From: Ferdinandcohnia sp047238305
GTDB lineage: Bacteria > Bacillota > Bacilli > Bacillales > Bacillaceae_L
NCBI RefSeq assembly: GCF_047238305.1
Contig: NZ_JBDFMO010000001.1
Span: 2,356,001-2,420,000 of the forward strand
Direction of reading: 5' to 3'
Length of the DNA stretch: 64,000 bases
Shown: one piece after another, positions 24,606-33,688 of the stretch
Layout: every line of letters starts with the position of its first letter
Numbering within the stretch: the stretch's first letter is position 1
Program-made: the position numbers and the translations under genes
Notes under the pieces: generated by a model
The model's input: only the letters and a program-made list of their open reading frames with translations
What the model was told of the DNA's origin: nothing
Databases searched by the model: none

Positions 24606-26763
24606 ATGAAATTGATTTTTCTGACCAAACAATGTCTAAATAATCGCCTGGTGACAGGACATCATAAAATGTGCATTCTTCTCCATTTTTTAATAGCTTA
24701 AACCTTCCAATTGAACCTGTAGGTAATTGGATATCGACAAAGCGAAATAGATCCTGAAAAATAAAAGGTTCCACTTCTTTTGTTCTCATTTGGAGTTGAT
24801 CACCGTGTTTAAGAATCTCATCTTCATGAAGAATTTCCCCATTTCGATAAAACTCATGTAATGGCTTTTTAAGGGATATCATTTTCTCTTGAAAGAATAC
24901 TTCAATTGTATAGTCCATTTGAATTTTTTGTATTTCTGCAAATAAACGTAAGGTTGGGGGCGTCCCCGGCTCTATTTCAAAGGAGTCCTCGTCCATAAAT
25001 GTTGAATGTATGGGTATCTTTACTCCGTTTTTCGTTATCTTACTGGAAAATTGTTCGAACTGGATGTTTTGCTCGTTTAATGAAATCGTAAACTCATTTA
25101 TCAAATCATCATGGAATGGATAGTTACTTATCTCGATCATTTCTTCAATCGTTTCAGGAAAATAAAACGATATTTCATCATGGTCTTGGACAAAACTTTC
25201 AGGACTAGCTAATTGATGATTTTGCTTAATAGTACCTGTTATCACAACTTCTTCGCCATTCATGTAAATTCTTTTTTGAGGAATATCGTCAATCAGTTCT
25301 TTAATCATCACGGTTGCTTTTGCACCGTCTTTTCCTTTGCTAACTATGATTTCATCACCATTTGTAATTTCATCCTCAAATGAACATGGTACCCCATTTT
25401 TTAAAAGGACAGGAGGCTCTCCATATCCTCCTGGAATGGTGATGGTCTGATGGTTTACCTTTACAATCATCGCCAACCCAGGTTTTCCATATAACGTATG
25501 CAGCTTTATTCCTGCTGCTAGTAAGCTATCTCCCACAGTTAAACGTTTCATTTCAAAAAGTCTCACTGATTTTTGATTGACTGTTACGTTGACATAGTGG
25601 ACAGGTGATTGGCTTGATGCAACTGCTATACCAATAGGTGTTACGAGTTCAGGACCTTTCTTAATATGCTCCGTCATTTCAATCTGATTAATGGCATCAA
25701 TACCTCGAATTGCAACACGATTATCTGGCAATCCTAGTAAGTTCGCAAGGCGTTTTGGAAGTTCAGGCGTTAAGCTACCTCCACCAACAAGCATGACAGC
25801 CTTAGGAGATTTATGTTTATTTAAACTTAGTATCTCACTTTGAATCGATTCTGCTAATCGGTCAATCGAGTCAGAAATTTTTTCAATCACTTCTAGCCTG
25901 CTGATTTCAGATTCAAAGCCAAGAATGTCGACGACTTGAATGATGTCATTAGCTAATAAATCACGTTTTGCTTGCTCGGCTAATGGAAAGTCGAGGAGGA
26001 GTTGGTCACTAATTGCTTCTGTAATCTCATCCCCAGCAACTGGTACCATTCCATAAGCAACAACGGTTCCTTCATCCGTAATGGCAATGTCAGAAGTCCC
26101 TGCACCAATATCAACTAACGCTACGTTTAATCTTCTCATCGACTGTGGAATGAGCACATTAATGGCAGCGATAGGCTCAAGAGTGAGTGCCTGAATATCA
26201 AGGTCTGCTCGATGCAGAGCCGATATTAATGATTCAACTACCACTTTAGGTAGGAAAGTCGAGATGATTTCAACGCTGGCTTCATTTCCTTGCTGGTCAA
26301 TTAAGCTCCCTATTTCTTGATTGTCCAAAAAGTAGTGAATGACGGAGTAACCTACACAGTAGTAATCATGACTTTTTTCAGACTGATTTTTTTCGGCTAA
26401 TGCATATTGCGCCTTTTGGACAGCACTTAACTCTAAATGTAAAATATCTTCCTTCTGAATCAAAGGCTTTGAAGAAATCTGTATTGTTTCTCTGGATCGT
26501 TCTGTTTTTAAGGATCTTCCTGCAGCAGCAACAGCTGCTTTTGTTAATTTACCATGCTTTACCTCTAGTGTTTCTTTAATGTCACGTATTACATTAGAGA
26601 CAGCAATAATATCATGAATTTGCCCATCAACCATTGCTCTTTCCTTATGTTCACGTATTACAATGTCAATTATTTTAAAGGAGGAGCCCGTTTTTTCGAC
26701 AATAAGTCCGACTACAGAACGTGTCCCAATGTCAAGTGCAAAAATTGTAGATTTTTTTTCCAT
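24604..26763 (-). CDS. FtsA/PilM-like ATPase with beta-grasp-like C-terminal modules
   Basis: A 719-residue protein, far longer than FtsA (about 440). Residues 1-385 form an actin-like ATPase: FALDIGTRSVVGL (phosphate 1), ALVDIGAGTSDIAI (residues 215-228, phosphate 2) and VMLVGGGSLTPELPKRL (323-339, adenosine). The SHS2/1C-like insertion lies near 75-175. Residues 390-719 are unlike FtsA: at least three segments repeat the pattern NG-x(7-9)-[DE]-x2-[LI]-x2-GD-x-[LI] (458-473, 641-658, 693-711). The amphipathic membrane helix that ends FtsA is absent. Often named FtsA in Bacillus, but the cellular role is unknown. AGGTGAA precedes ATG. Confidence 0.8.
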   Translation of the reverse strand: MEKKSTIFALDIGTRSVVGLIVEKTGSSFKIIDIVIREHKERAMVDGQIHDIIAVSNVIRDIKETLEVKHGKLTKAAVAAAGRSLKTERSRETIQISSKPLIQKEDILHLELSAVQKAQYALAEKNQSEKSHDYYCVGYSVIHYFLDNQEIGSLIDQQGNEASVEIISTFLPKVVVESLISALHRADLDIQALTLEPIAAINVLIPQSMRRLNVALVDIGAGTSDIAITDEGTVVAYGMVPVAGDEITEAISDQLLLDFPLAEQAKRDLLANDIIQVVDILGFESEISRLEVIEKISDSIDRLAESIQSEILSLNKHKSPKAVMLVGGGSLTPELPKRLANLLGLPDNRVAIRGIDAINQIEMTEHIKKGPELVTPIGIAVASSQSPVHYVNVTVNQKSVRLFEMKRLTVGDSLLAAGIKLHTLYGKPGLAMIVKVNHQTITIPGGYGEPPVLLKNGVPCSFEDEITNGDEIIVSKGKDGAKATVMIKELIDDIPQKRIYMNGEEVVITGTIKQNHQLASPESFVQDHDEISFYFPETIEEMIEISNYPFHDDLINEFTISLNEQNIQFEQFSSKITKNGVKIPIHSTFMDEDSFEIEPGTPPTLRLFAEIQKIQMDYTIEVFFQEKMISLKKPLHEFYRNGEILHEDEILKHGDQLQMRTKEVEPFIFQDLFRFVDIQLPTGSIGRFKLLKNGEECTFYDVLSPGDYLDIVWSEKSIS

Positions 26764-26808
26764 TATGTATTCACCTATTATTTATAAGAGTCATATTATA
26801 CTTTATTG

Positions 26809-26824
26809 CTTAAAAGCGTTTAAG
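26809..26824. promoter_or_regulatory. Palindrome CTTAAA-AGCG-TTTAAG between divergent genes
   Basis: A perfect 6+6 inverted repeat around AGCG. On the minus strand it covers the -35 position for a TATAAT that serves the FtsA-like gene; it is 15 bp upstream of the aroA -35. Only partly cre-like (11 of 14). Confidence 0.4.
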
Positions 26825-26838
26825 TAATAAAAAAATTC

Positions 26839-26867
26839 GTGACAGTTCGAACGATTTCGTTTATAAT
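26839..26867 (+). promoter_or_regulatory. Sigma-A promoter of aroA
   Basis: GTGACA at 26839-26844, 17-bp spacer, TATAAT at 26862-26867. Confidence 0.75.
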
Positions 26868-26943
26868 GAATTTTAATTACTTGAAATGTACCATATTTTC
26901 ATTTAGATTGCGACATATAGCTTGTGAAGAAAGGAAGAGTGAG

Positions 26944-28020
26944 ATGAGTAAAGCAGAATTGGATAATCTTCGCGATAGAGTTGAAGAAATTAATCTTGAA
27001 ATTCTAAAACTTATTAGCGAACGTGGTAAATTGGTTCAAGAGATTGGAAAAGTAAAAGAGACACAAGGTGTTAATCGTTATGATCCGGTACGCGAAAGAA
27101 AAATGTTAAATAATATTTTGGAGCATAATGAAGGACCATTTGAAACATCAACCATTCAACATATCTTCAAAGAAATCTTTAAAGCAGGTCTTGAGATACA
27201 AGAAGATGATCATCGCAAAGCTCTCCTTGTTTCACGTAAGAAAAAGCCTGAAGATACAATTGTAGATGTAAAAGGTGTTAAAATTGGAAATGGCACACAG
27301 CAATTTATCGTTGGTCCTTGTGCAGTTGAAAGCTATGAGCAAACAGCTGCAGTTGCAGCAGAAGCGAAAAAATATGGCTTACGATTACTTCGTGGTGGAG
27401 CCTTTAAACCAAGAACATCACCTTATGACTTCCAAGGATTAGGTCTAGAAGGATTACAAATTCTAAAACGTGTTGCTGACGAGATGGATATGGCTGTTAT
27501 CAGTGAAATTGTAAACCCAGCAGACATTGAAGTTGCTTGCGATTACATTGATGTTATTCAAATCGGTGCACGTAACATGCAAAACTTTGAATTATTAAAG
27601 GCAGCAGGTTCAGTAAAGAAACCTGTATTATTGAAACGTGGATTAGCTGCTACGATCGATGAGTTCGTAAATGCAGCAGAATATATTATCTCTCAGGGCA
27701 ATGACCAAATCATTCTTTGTGAAAGAGGTATCCGTACTTACGAAAAAGCGACTCGAAATACATTAGATATTTCTGCGGTTCCAATCTTAAAACAAGAAAC
27801 ACACTTACCAGTATTTGTTGACGTAACACATTCAACTGGACGTCGTGATTTATTATTGCCATGTGCAAAAGCAGCTCTAGCAATTGGAGCAGATGGTGTC
27901 ATGGCGGAGGTACATCCAGATCCAGCCGTTGCTTTATCAGACTCAGCACAGCAAATGGATTTTGATCAATTTGAAAAATGGATTACAGAACTTAAGGCAT
28001 CTCAAGCTGTTCGTGTATAG
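26944..28020 (+). CDS. aroA: Bifunctional chorismate mutase / DAHP synthase
   Basis: A 358-residue enzyme for the first step of the shikimate pathway. Residues 1-90 are an AroQ-type chorismate mutase (LRDRVEEINLEILKLISERG), here serving as the allosteric sensor of chorismate/prephenate. Residues 100-358 are the KDO8P-like DAHP synthase barrel: FIVGPCAVESYEQT, LLRGGAFKPRTSPYDFQGLG, IQIGARNMQN and FVDVTHSTGRRDL. The frame is open from 26839, but AGGAAGAG and the family length fix ATG 26944. This is the standard Bacillus fusion; ccpA follows after a terminator. Confidence 0.95.
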   Translation: MSKAELDNLRDRVEEINLEILKLISERGKLVQEIGKVKETQGVNRYDPVRERKMLNNILEHNEGPFETSTIQHIFKEIFKAGLEIQEDDHRKALLVSRKKKPEDTIVDVKGVKIGNGTQQFIVGPCAVESYEQTAAVAAEAKKYGLRLLRGGAFKPRTSPYDFQGLGLEGLQILKRVADEMDMAVISEIVNPADIEVACDYIDVIQIGARNMQNFELLKAAGSVKKPVLLKRGLAATIDEFVNAAEYIISQGNDQIILCERGIRTYEKATRNTLDISAVPILKQETHLPVFVDVTHSTGRRDLLLPCAKAALAIGADGVMAEVHPDPAVALSDSAQQMDFDQFEKWITELKASQAVRV

Positions 28021-28027
28021 TTTTCAT

Positions 28028-28062
28028 GAAAACCTCCTACTACTATAGTGGGAGGTTTTTTT
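28028..28062 (+). terminator. Terminator of aroA
   Basis: AAACCTCCTACT / AGTGGGAGGTTT stem followed by T7. Confidence 0.9.
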
Positions 28063-28103
28063 GAGCTTTTTTTAACGAAATTGTTAAAAAGTGCACAAAG
28101 TAA

Positions 28104-28132
28104 TTGCCCTAATAAACTAAGTAGCGTATGAT
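28104..28132 (+). promoter_or_regulatory. Sigma-A promoter of ccpA
   Basis: TTGCCC at 28104-28109, 17-bp spacer, TATGAT at 28127-28132; the leader to the start codon is about 85 nt. Confidence 0.55.
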
Positions 28133-28223
28133 AATCTACATAAAGTAAGCAAATATGACATTTGTTTGTATAAAAAAGTTCATACTACATATAAGTGGTA
28201 ACTTGAAATAAGGAGTGCTGTCA

Positions 28224-29225
28224 ATGAATGTGACAATTTATGATGTTGCAAGGGAAGCCAATGTTTCAATGGCAACCGTATCACGTGTTGTAAATGGTAA
28301 CCCTAATGTAAAACCAACAACCCGAAAAAAAGTACAGGAAGCAATTGATCGATTAGGCTATCGTCCAAATGCTGTGGCAAGGGGATTAGCAAGTAAGAAA
28401 ACAACAACAGTCGGAGTAATCATTCCAGATATCTCTAATATTTTTTATTCAGAGCTTGCACGTGGAATTGAAGATATTGCGACCATGTACAAATACAATA
28501 TTATCCTTAGCAACTCGGACCAAAACAAGGATAAAGAATTTCATCTTTTAAATACAATGCTTGGAAAGCAAGTAGACGGTATTGTATTTATGAGCGGAAA
28601 TATTACAGAAGAACATGTCCAAGAATTCGAAAAATCTCCTGTGCCGATTGTATTAGCTGCCTCAGTAGAAAACACAAATTCAGTTCCAGCCGTGACGATT
28701 GATGTTGAACAAGCATCATATGATGCGGTTATTGAATTAACTAAAAGAGGTCATAAAAAAATTGCCTTTATTAGTGGGTTATTAAATGAACCGATTAATG
28801 GTGAAAAGAAACTGGCTGGTTATAAACGTGCAATCGAAGATGCGGGTCTTTCTTACAATGAAGAATATGTGATCGAGGGTGATTACACATATGATTCTGG
28901 TATTGAAGGATTCGAGAAAATCCATGAATTAGCTGATAAGCCGACAGCTGTCTTTGTGGGTTCAGATGAAATGGCATTAGGTGTCATCCATTGTGCACAA
29001 GATTTAGGCTATTCAATCCCTGATGACTTTGAAGTGATTGGCTTTGATAATACACGCTTAGCGCTGATGGTACGTCCACAGCTAACATCAGTTGTTCAAC
29101 CAATGTATGATATTGGTGCAGTGGCAATGCGATTACTAACAAAGTTCATGAACAAAGAAAATGTAGAGGAACAAATTGTGGTTTTACCACACCGTATTGA
29201 ATTTAGAAAATCAACAAAACAATAA
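28224..29225 (+). CDS. ccpA: Catabolite control protein A
   Basis: A 333-residue LacI/GalR regulator that binds cre sites with HPr(Ser-P) and directs carbon catabolite control. The N-terminal HTH and hinge read TIYDVAREANVSMATVSRVV and RPNAVARGLASKKT. The core has two periplasmic-binding-like lobes; FVGSDEMALGVIH and VIGFDNTRLALMVRPQLTSV are CcpA-typical. AAGGAG (28210-28215) fixes ATG 28224 instead of the GTG at 28215. It is located between aroA and acuC as in B. subtilis, next to acetate genes it likely regulates. Confidence 0.96.
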   Translation: MNVTIYDVAREANVSMATVSRVVNGNPNVKPTTRKKVQEAIDRLGYRPNAVARGLASKKTTTVGVIIPDISNIFYSELARGIEDIATMYKYNIILSNSDQNKDKEFHLLNTMLGKQVDGIVFMSGNITEEHVQEFEKSPVPIVLAASVENTNSVPAVTIDVEQASYDAVIELTKRGHKKIAFISGLLNEPINGEKKLAGYKRAIEDAGLSYNEEYVIEGDYTYDSGIEGFEKIHELADKPTAVFVGSDEMALGVIHCAQDLGYSIPDDFEVIGFDNTRLALMVRPQLTSVVQPMYDIGAVAMRLLTKFMNKENVEEQIVVLPHRIEFRKSTKQ

Positions 29226-29232
29226 GGTATGA

Positions 29233-29260
29233 AGAAAACACGGCAATCGCCGTGTTTTCT
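29233..29260. terminator. Bidirectional terminator ccpA/acuC
   Basis: AGAAAACACGGC-AATC-GCCGTGTTTTCT perfect 12-bp stem, convergent genes. Confidence 0.92.
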
Positions 29261-29262
29261 AT

Positions 29263-30417
29263 TTATTTATTACGAATCGGATAAAGGGTTTTGGTAACGG
29301 TTAGCGCATTTTTTTCCTCAATTTCCGATTTTCTAGGGATAGGTGGATAAATAGTCGGTTCATCATCCCAGAATGAAGGAAGAGTTAACTTAGCCATTGG
29401 TTGCCATTTATTGATCCAATCAATTGGAAGGGGACCATCTATTTCCGATTTTTCAATCATTTCAAGCCAAATTAAAGACCATGCCCTTGGTACAACTCTC
29501 CATATATCATAGCCACCCCCACCTACTGCAATCCAGCGACCATCACAATATTGGTCAGCAAGCTTGTGGGCAAGCTTAGGAATTTCTCGATAGATTTTCA
29601 TAGTGGTCGACAAATGGGTTAATGGATCATAATAATGAGAGTCTACACCATTTTGTGTAAAGATGACGTCTGGTTTAAAAAATTCGGCTACCTCTGTAAA
29701 GGCCGTAGTGTAGGCGTGCAACCATGATTCATCCTCGGTAAATGCATCTAATGGGACATTGAAGGAATAGCCGTAACCTTTGCCTGAGCCCCTCTCAGTG
29801 ACGTTTCCTGTACCAGGAAAGAGATAGCGTCCTGTCTCATGAATGGAAAGAGTGCATACATCAGGATCATCATAAAATGTCCATTGTACACCATCACCAT
29901 GATGTGCATCAGTATCAACATATAACACTTTAACATTATATTTCTTTTGCATATAACGTATGGCAACGGCACTGTCATTATATACACAAAATCCGGAAGC
30001 TTTCCCCCGAAATCCATGATGTAATCCACCACCGAGATTAAGAGCATGCTTTGACTTTCCAGACATTACATGGTCAACGGCAGAAAGGGTAGCTCCAACC
30101 AACAAAGCGCTCGCTTCGTGCATCCCTGGAAAAATGGGTGTATCCTCAGTGCCAATTCCATAGCTATGTCCAACCTCTTCAGAGAGTTTACCTTCTCCAG
30201 CTAACTTGACCGCATCGATGAATCTAGGGTCATGAACAAGCTTCAATTCCTCGTCGGTTGCCATTCTAGGAGGTATAATATCCGAGTCATCTAACAAATT
30301 GATACTTTTGAGTAGATCATATGTAAGCTTTACCCTTGTTTGATTAAAGGGGTGGTCATCACTAAAACGATATTTTAACAATTGATCCGAATAGATAAAA
30401 ACTGATTCTTTCTCCAT
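29263..30417 (-). CDS. acuC: Protein deacetylase AcuC (histone-deacetylase family)
   Basis: A 384-residue zinc-dependent class I HDAC-fold enzyme. Active-site segments are GGGLHHGFRGKASGFCVYND (tandem His), VDTDAHHGDGVQWTFYDD (zinc Asp/His), VDSHYYDPLTHLS, and GGGGYD with the catalytic Tyr near residue 310. It removes the acetyl group from AcsA, reactivating acetate use. The upstream extension is dropped: ATG 30417 lies 2 nt after the acuB stop with AGGA inside acuB, indicating coupling. Last gene of acuABC. Confidence 0.94.
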   Translation of the reverse strand: MEKESVFIYSDQLLKYRFSDDHPFNQTRVKLTYDLLKSINLLDDSDIIPPRMATDEELKLVHDPRFIDAVKLAGEGKLSEEVGHSYGIGTEDTPIFPGMHEASALLVGATLSAVDHVMSGKSKHALNLGGGLHHGFRGKASGFCVYNDSAVAIRYMQKKYNVKVLYVDTDAHHGDGVQWTFYDDPDVCTLSIHETGRYLFPGTGNVTERGSGKGYGYSFNVPLDAFTEDESWLHAYTTAFTEVAEFFKPDVIFTQNGVDSHYYDPLTHLSTTMKIYREIPKLAHKLADQYCDGRWIAVGGGGYDIWRVVPRAWSLIWLEMIEKSEIDGPLPIDWINKWQPMAKLTLPSFWDDEPTIYPPIPRKSEIEEKNALTVTKTLYPIRNK

Positions 30418-30419
30418 GA

Positions 30420-31058
30420 TTAAAGTCCTGATAGTGATGGCCACATAACAGTGTAGCCTTCATTTTTTAGGTTTGTAATGATTTTATTCGGATTCATTGT
30501 TTGAACTCGTAATACAAGTATTTTATATTGGACATCCTTATCGGGATAAACAAGGACACTGTGAATATTAACATGATGATTTTTGATGATATTGACAACC
30601 TCTGCTAGCGTACCAGCTCGATTCGGAACCTTAATTTCTAGCTGTGAGCCGGGTTGATTTGCACCAGTTAATTGTGCAAAGGTATGAAGTAGGTCCGTTT
30701 CCGTGATGATTCCTACTAATTTTCCATTAGATTCAATGGGGAGGCAGCCAATTCGATGCTGGGAAAAGACAGCGGTGACTTCTTCAACAAAATCAAGTGG
30801 ATGCCCGGTTATCACGTCTCTTACCATAATCTCTTTAATCGGTGATTCAAGGCTTTTTTCTTCGTTTGTAAAGTCCAGAATGGAAGGCTTTGCATCACGA
30901 AGATCCCGGTCACTTATTAGCCCAATCAGATGTTGATTTTGGTCTACGATGGGAATATGACGAATCTTCTTTTCGTCCATCATTTTGATCGCTGTTGAGA
31001 TGGTATCATCAGCTGATAACGTTGATACATTTTTTTTCATAATTTCTTCAATAATCAT
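30420..31058 (-). CDS. acuB: CBS-ACT domain protein AcuB
   Basis: A 212-residue cytosolic protein: two CBS motifs (residues 1-60 and 75-130, each with a GL[IV][ST]xxDL block: GLISDRDLRD and GIITETDLLHTF) that bind adenosine nucleotides, followed by an ACT domain (about 138-212, VPNRAGTLAEVVNIIKNHHV). It probably senses nucleotide state in the acuABC system; exact role unproven. Strong AAGGGGG site. Middle gene of the operon. Confidence 0.92.
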   Translation of the reverse strand: MIIEEIMKKNVSTLSADDTISTAIKMMDEKKIRHIPIVDQNQHLIGLISDRDLRDAKPSILDFTNEEKSLESPIKEIMVRDVITGHPLDFVEEVTAVFSQHRIGCLPIESNGKLVGIITETDLLHTFAQLTGANQPGSQLEIKVPNRAGTLAEVVNIIKNHHVNIHSVLVYPDKDVQYKILVLRVQTMNPNKIITNLKNEGYTVMWPSLSGL

Positions 31059-31086
31059 GTATATCCCCCTTACCTTTGAACATCCT

Positions 31087-31719
31087 TTAATACATGAATC
31101 GATTCATGAACCGTAGCCTGTCAAATCTTTCAATTGTCTCCTGATTTATTCGTTTTCCGATTCGAGCCATTAAACAATTAGCAGGATGTGAACTAATTTC
31201 AGGGTCGTCTGTTGCAAACCATTCAAGTCCACCAGCACTCATCATTTTTTCCATTACTTTCCGATATTCCCAAACATTAAGGCCAGTGCCTTTTAAGTCC
31301 CAGTGCCAATAATATTCAGTCGTTATGATCAAGTAATCCTCCATGGCATCATCCATCATTGAAACAAATAATAGATTTTTTCCAACCTGACAGCCGCGAA
31401 ACTTCGGAATAACTTCAATTGCACCTAACTCTATTAAATTATCAATTTTTCCTTCAGACCAGCGTTCAAGCGGGTCTGGGTATAGATATGTAACATACCC
31501 AACAATGGTATTATGCTCTCTTGCAATAATAATCCTACCTTCAGGCAAATCTGCAATTTCTATCAATGCTTTATGTTGTTGGTTAGGAGTACGAAAAGCT
31601 ACTAGGTCCTCGTGAAATTCATAGCTTGCAAGAGCCTCTCCAGTTATTGGACCTTCTAAAATGAGCGTACCATGAGGGGTCTTTAGTTCCTTTGCGTTAT
31701 ATGTTTTCTTATGCTCCAC
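31087..31719 (-). CDS. acuA: Protein acetyltransferase AcuA
   Basis: A 210-residue GNAT-fold enzyme. The acetyl-CoA loop region is ELGAIEVIPKFRGCQVGKNL, with the Q/RxxGxG-like segment as RGCQVGKN. In B. subtilis AcuA acetylates and inactivates AcsA, which is encoded divergently here. The start is GTG 31719 preceded by GGTGGTGA. First gene of acuABC; a TATAAT at 31750-31755 on the minus strand and a cre-like site overlapping its -35 suggest CcpA control. Confidence 0.92.
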   Translation of the reverse strand: MEHKKTYNAKELKTPHGTLILEGPITGEALASYEFHEDLVAFRTPNQQHKALIEIADLPEGRIIIAREHNTIVGYVTYLYPDPLERWSEGKIDNLIELGAIEVIPKFRGCQVGKNLLFVSMMDDAMEDYLIITTEYYWHWDLKGTGLNVWEYRKVMEKMMSAGGLEWFATDDPEISSHPANCLMARIGKRINQETIERFDRLRFMNRFMY

Positions 31720-31749
31720 AATGTCACCACCATTCTAAAGTCACTTTTC

Positions 31750-31785
31750 ATTATACATGAATTTAGGAAAAATGAAGCGTTTACA
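31750..31785 (-). promoter_or_regulatory. acuA promoter -10 with overlapping cre-like site
   Basis: TATAAT on the minus strand at 31750-31755. TGTAAACGCTTCAT (31785-31772) matches the cre consensus TGWAANCGNTNWCA at 11 of 14 positions and covers the -35 region, a layout expected for repression by CcpA. The acsA -35 is 63 bp to the right. Confidence 0.55.
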
Positions 31786-31847
31786 AAGTCTTTTACACTA
31801 ATTATACAATTTTCTCTAGGAATATTATATATAAAAAATTTAAAAAA

Positions 31848-31876
31848 TTGAGAAAAGAGAAGTTTTATTTTATAAT
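31848..31876 (+). promoter_or_regulatory. Sigma-A promoter of acsA
   Basis: TTGAGA at 31848-31853, 17-bp spacer, TATAAT at 31871-31876. Confidence 0.75.
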
Positions 31877-31913
31877 AGAATAGTAAATAACTTACATAAA
31901 GGGGAAATGTGAT

Positions 31914-33632
31914 GTGAAAGTGGAAGCGCTACCAGCAACAAAGGGAAATTATAATTTAAAAGATTATGATGAAGCTTATGCGAATTTTGATTGGACGGAA
32001 GTAGAATCAAGTTTTTCTTGGTCTGAAACAGGTAAAGTTAATATCGCCTATGAAGCCATTGACCGCCATGCTGAGGGTGTGAGGAAAAATAAAATTGCCC
32101 TTTATTACCGTGATTCAACTCGTGACGAGAAGTATACATTTAAAGAAATGAAAGAATATACAAATCGTGCGGCAAACGTCTTAAAACAAGCTGCCGATGT
32201 TGAAAAAGGTGATCGCGTCTTTGTATTTATGCCGCGTTCTCCAGAATTATATTTTGCCATATTAGGGGCTATTAAATTAGGAGCGATTGTGGGTCCGCTA
32301 TTTGAAGCATTCATGGAAGGTGCTGTACGTGATCGTTTAGACGATAGCGAAGCGAAAGTGATTGTCACTACACCAGATTTAGTAGACCGTATTCCATTCA
32401 ATGAATTACCTGCATTAAAGCATATTGTTTTAGTCGGAGAGAACGTAAAAGAGGATGGTCCTTTTATTGATTTTCTTGGCCGGTTAAAAACGGCAAGCAA
32501 AGAACTAGAAATTGAATGGGTAGAAAGAACGGACGGCATGCTCTTGCATTATACCTCTGGTTCTACGGGTAAGCCAAAGGGAGTCTTGCATGTTCATAAT
32601 GCGATGATTCAACAATATCAAACTGCCAAATGGATTCTTGATTTAAAAGAGGATGACATCTATTGGTGTACCGCTGACCCAGGATGGGTAACAGGAACCT
32701 CTTATGGGATATTTGGTCCTTGGTTAAATGGAGCATCCAACGTAATCGTAGGAGGACGTTTTAGTCCGGAAAACTGGTACCAAACCATTGAGGATTATGG
32801 AATTACAGTTTGGTATAGTGCACCAACTGCTTTTAGAATGTTAATGGGTGCTGGAGACGAACTAGTAAAACAATTTGAATTGCGCTCATTGCGCCATATT
32901 TTAAGTGTTGGTGAGCCGCTCAATCCCGAAGTTGTTCGTTGGGGAGTGAAGGTCTTCAATTTACGCATTCATGATAACTGGTGGATGACCGAAACAGGCG
33001 CTCAATTGATTAGTAATTATCCTTGTATGGAGATTAAACCAGGCTCTATGGGTAAGCCATTCCCTGGAATAAAGGCGGCCATTGTCGATGATCAAGGCAA
33101 TGAATTACCTCCAAATCGAATGGGTAACTTGGCTATTAAAAAAGGCTGGCCGTCCATGATGTATCAAATATGGAACAATCCGTCCAAATATGAATCCTAT
33201 TTTATGCCAGGTGATTGGTATGTATCAGGGGATTCAGCATATATGGACGAAGATGGTTATTTCTGGTTCCAAGGTCGTGTCGATGACGTAATCATGACCT
33301 CTGGAGAGAGAGTTGGACCATTTGAAGTAGAAAGCAAGCTTGTTGAACACCCAGCCATTGCTGAAGCAGGCGTTATCGGAAAGCCTGACCCAGTACGCGG
33401 AGAAATCATTAAAGCGTTCGTTTCATTAGTTGATGGGTATGAAGCGACTGATGAGTTAAAAGAAGAAATTAGAGATTTTGTGAAAAAGGGATTAGCAGCA
33501 CATGCTGCTCCTCGAGAAATTGAGTTTAAGGATAAACTTCCAAAAACGCGTAGTGGAAAAATCATGAGACGTGTTCTGAAGGCGTGGGAGCTTGACTTAC
33601 CGACAGGCGACCTTTCTACAATGGAAAATTAA
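31914..33632 (+). CDS. acsA: Acetyl-CoA synthetase AcsA
   Basis: A 572-residue AMP-forming acetate:CoA ligase. LLHYTSGSTGKPKGVLHVH (about residue 210) is the P-loop, NWWMTETGAQ (core motif with the Trp of acetate-specific enzymes), GDSAYMDEDGYFWFQGR, and PKTRSGKIMRRVL with the catalytic lysine near residue 550 that AcuA acetylates and AcuC deacetylates in B. subtilis. GTG start 31914 follows AAAGGGGAAA. Divergent from acuABC, so enzyme and modifiers share one regulatory interval. Confidence 0.95.
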   Translation: MKVEALPATKGNYNLKDYDEAYANFDWTEVESSFSWSETGKVNIAYEAIDRHAEGVRKNKIALYYRDSTRDEKYTFKEMKEYTNRAANVLKQAADVEKGDRVFVFMPRSPELYFAILGAIKLGAIVGPLFEAFMEGAVRDRLDDSEAKVIVTTPDLVDRIPFNELPALKHIVLVGENVKEDGPFIDFLGRLKTASKELEIEWVERTDGMLLHYTSGSTGKPKGVLHVHNAMIQQYQTAKWILDLKEDDIYWCTADPGWVTGTSYGIFGPWLNGASNVIVGGRFSPENWYQTIEDYGITVWYSAPTAFRMLMGAGDELVKQFELRSLRHILSVGEPLNPEVVRWGVKVFNLRIHDNWWMTETGAQLISNYPCMEIKPGSMGKPFPGIKAAIVDDQGNELPPNRMGNLAIKKGWPSMMYQIWNNPSKYESYFMPGDWYVSGDSAYMDEDGYFWFQGRVDDVIMTSGERVGPFEVESKLVEHPAIAEAGVIGKPDPVRGEIIKAFVSLVDGYEATDELKEEIRDFVKKGLAAHAAPREIEFKDKLPKTRSGKIMRRVLKAWELDLPTGDLSTMEN

Positions 33633-33644
33633 AATATCATTAAA

Positions 33645-33681
33645 AAAGAGGTGCTCCAATTAAATGGGAGCACCTCTTTTT
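33645..33681. terminator. Bidirectional terminator acsA/PBP
   Basis: AAAGAGGTGCTCC and GGAGCACCTCTTT form a perfect 13-bp stem; T5 on the right and A6 on the left. Confidence 0.92.
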
Positions 33682-33688
33682 CTATCCT

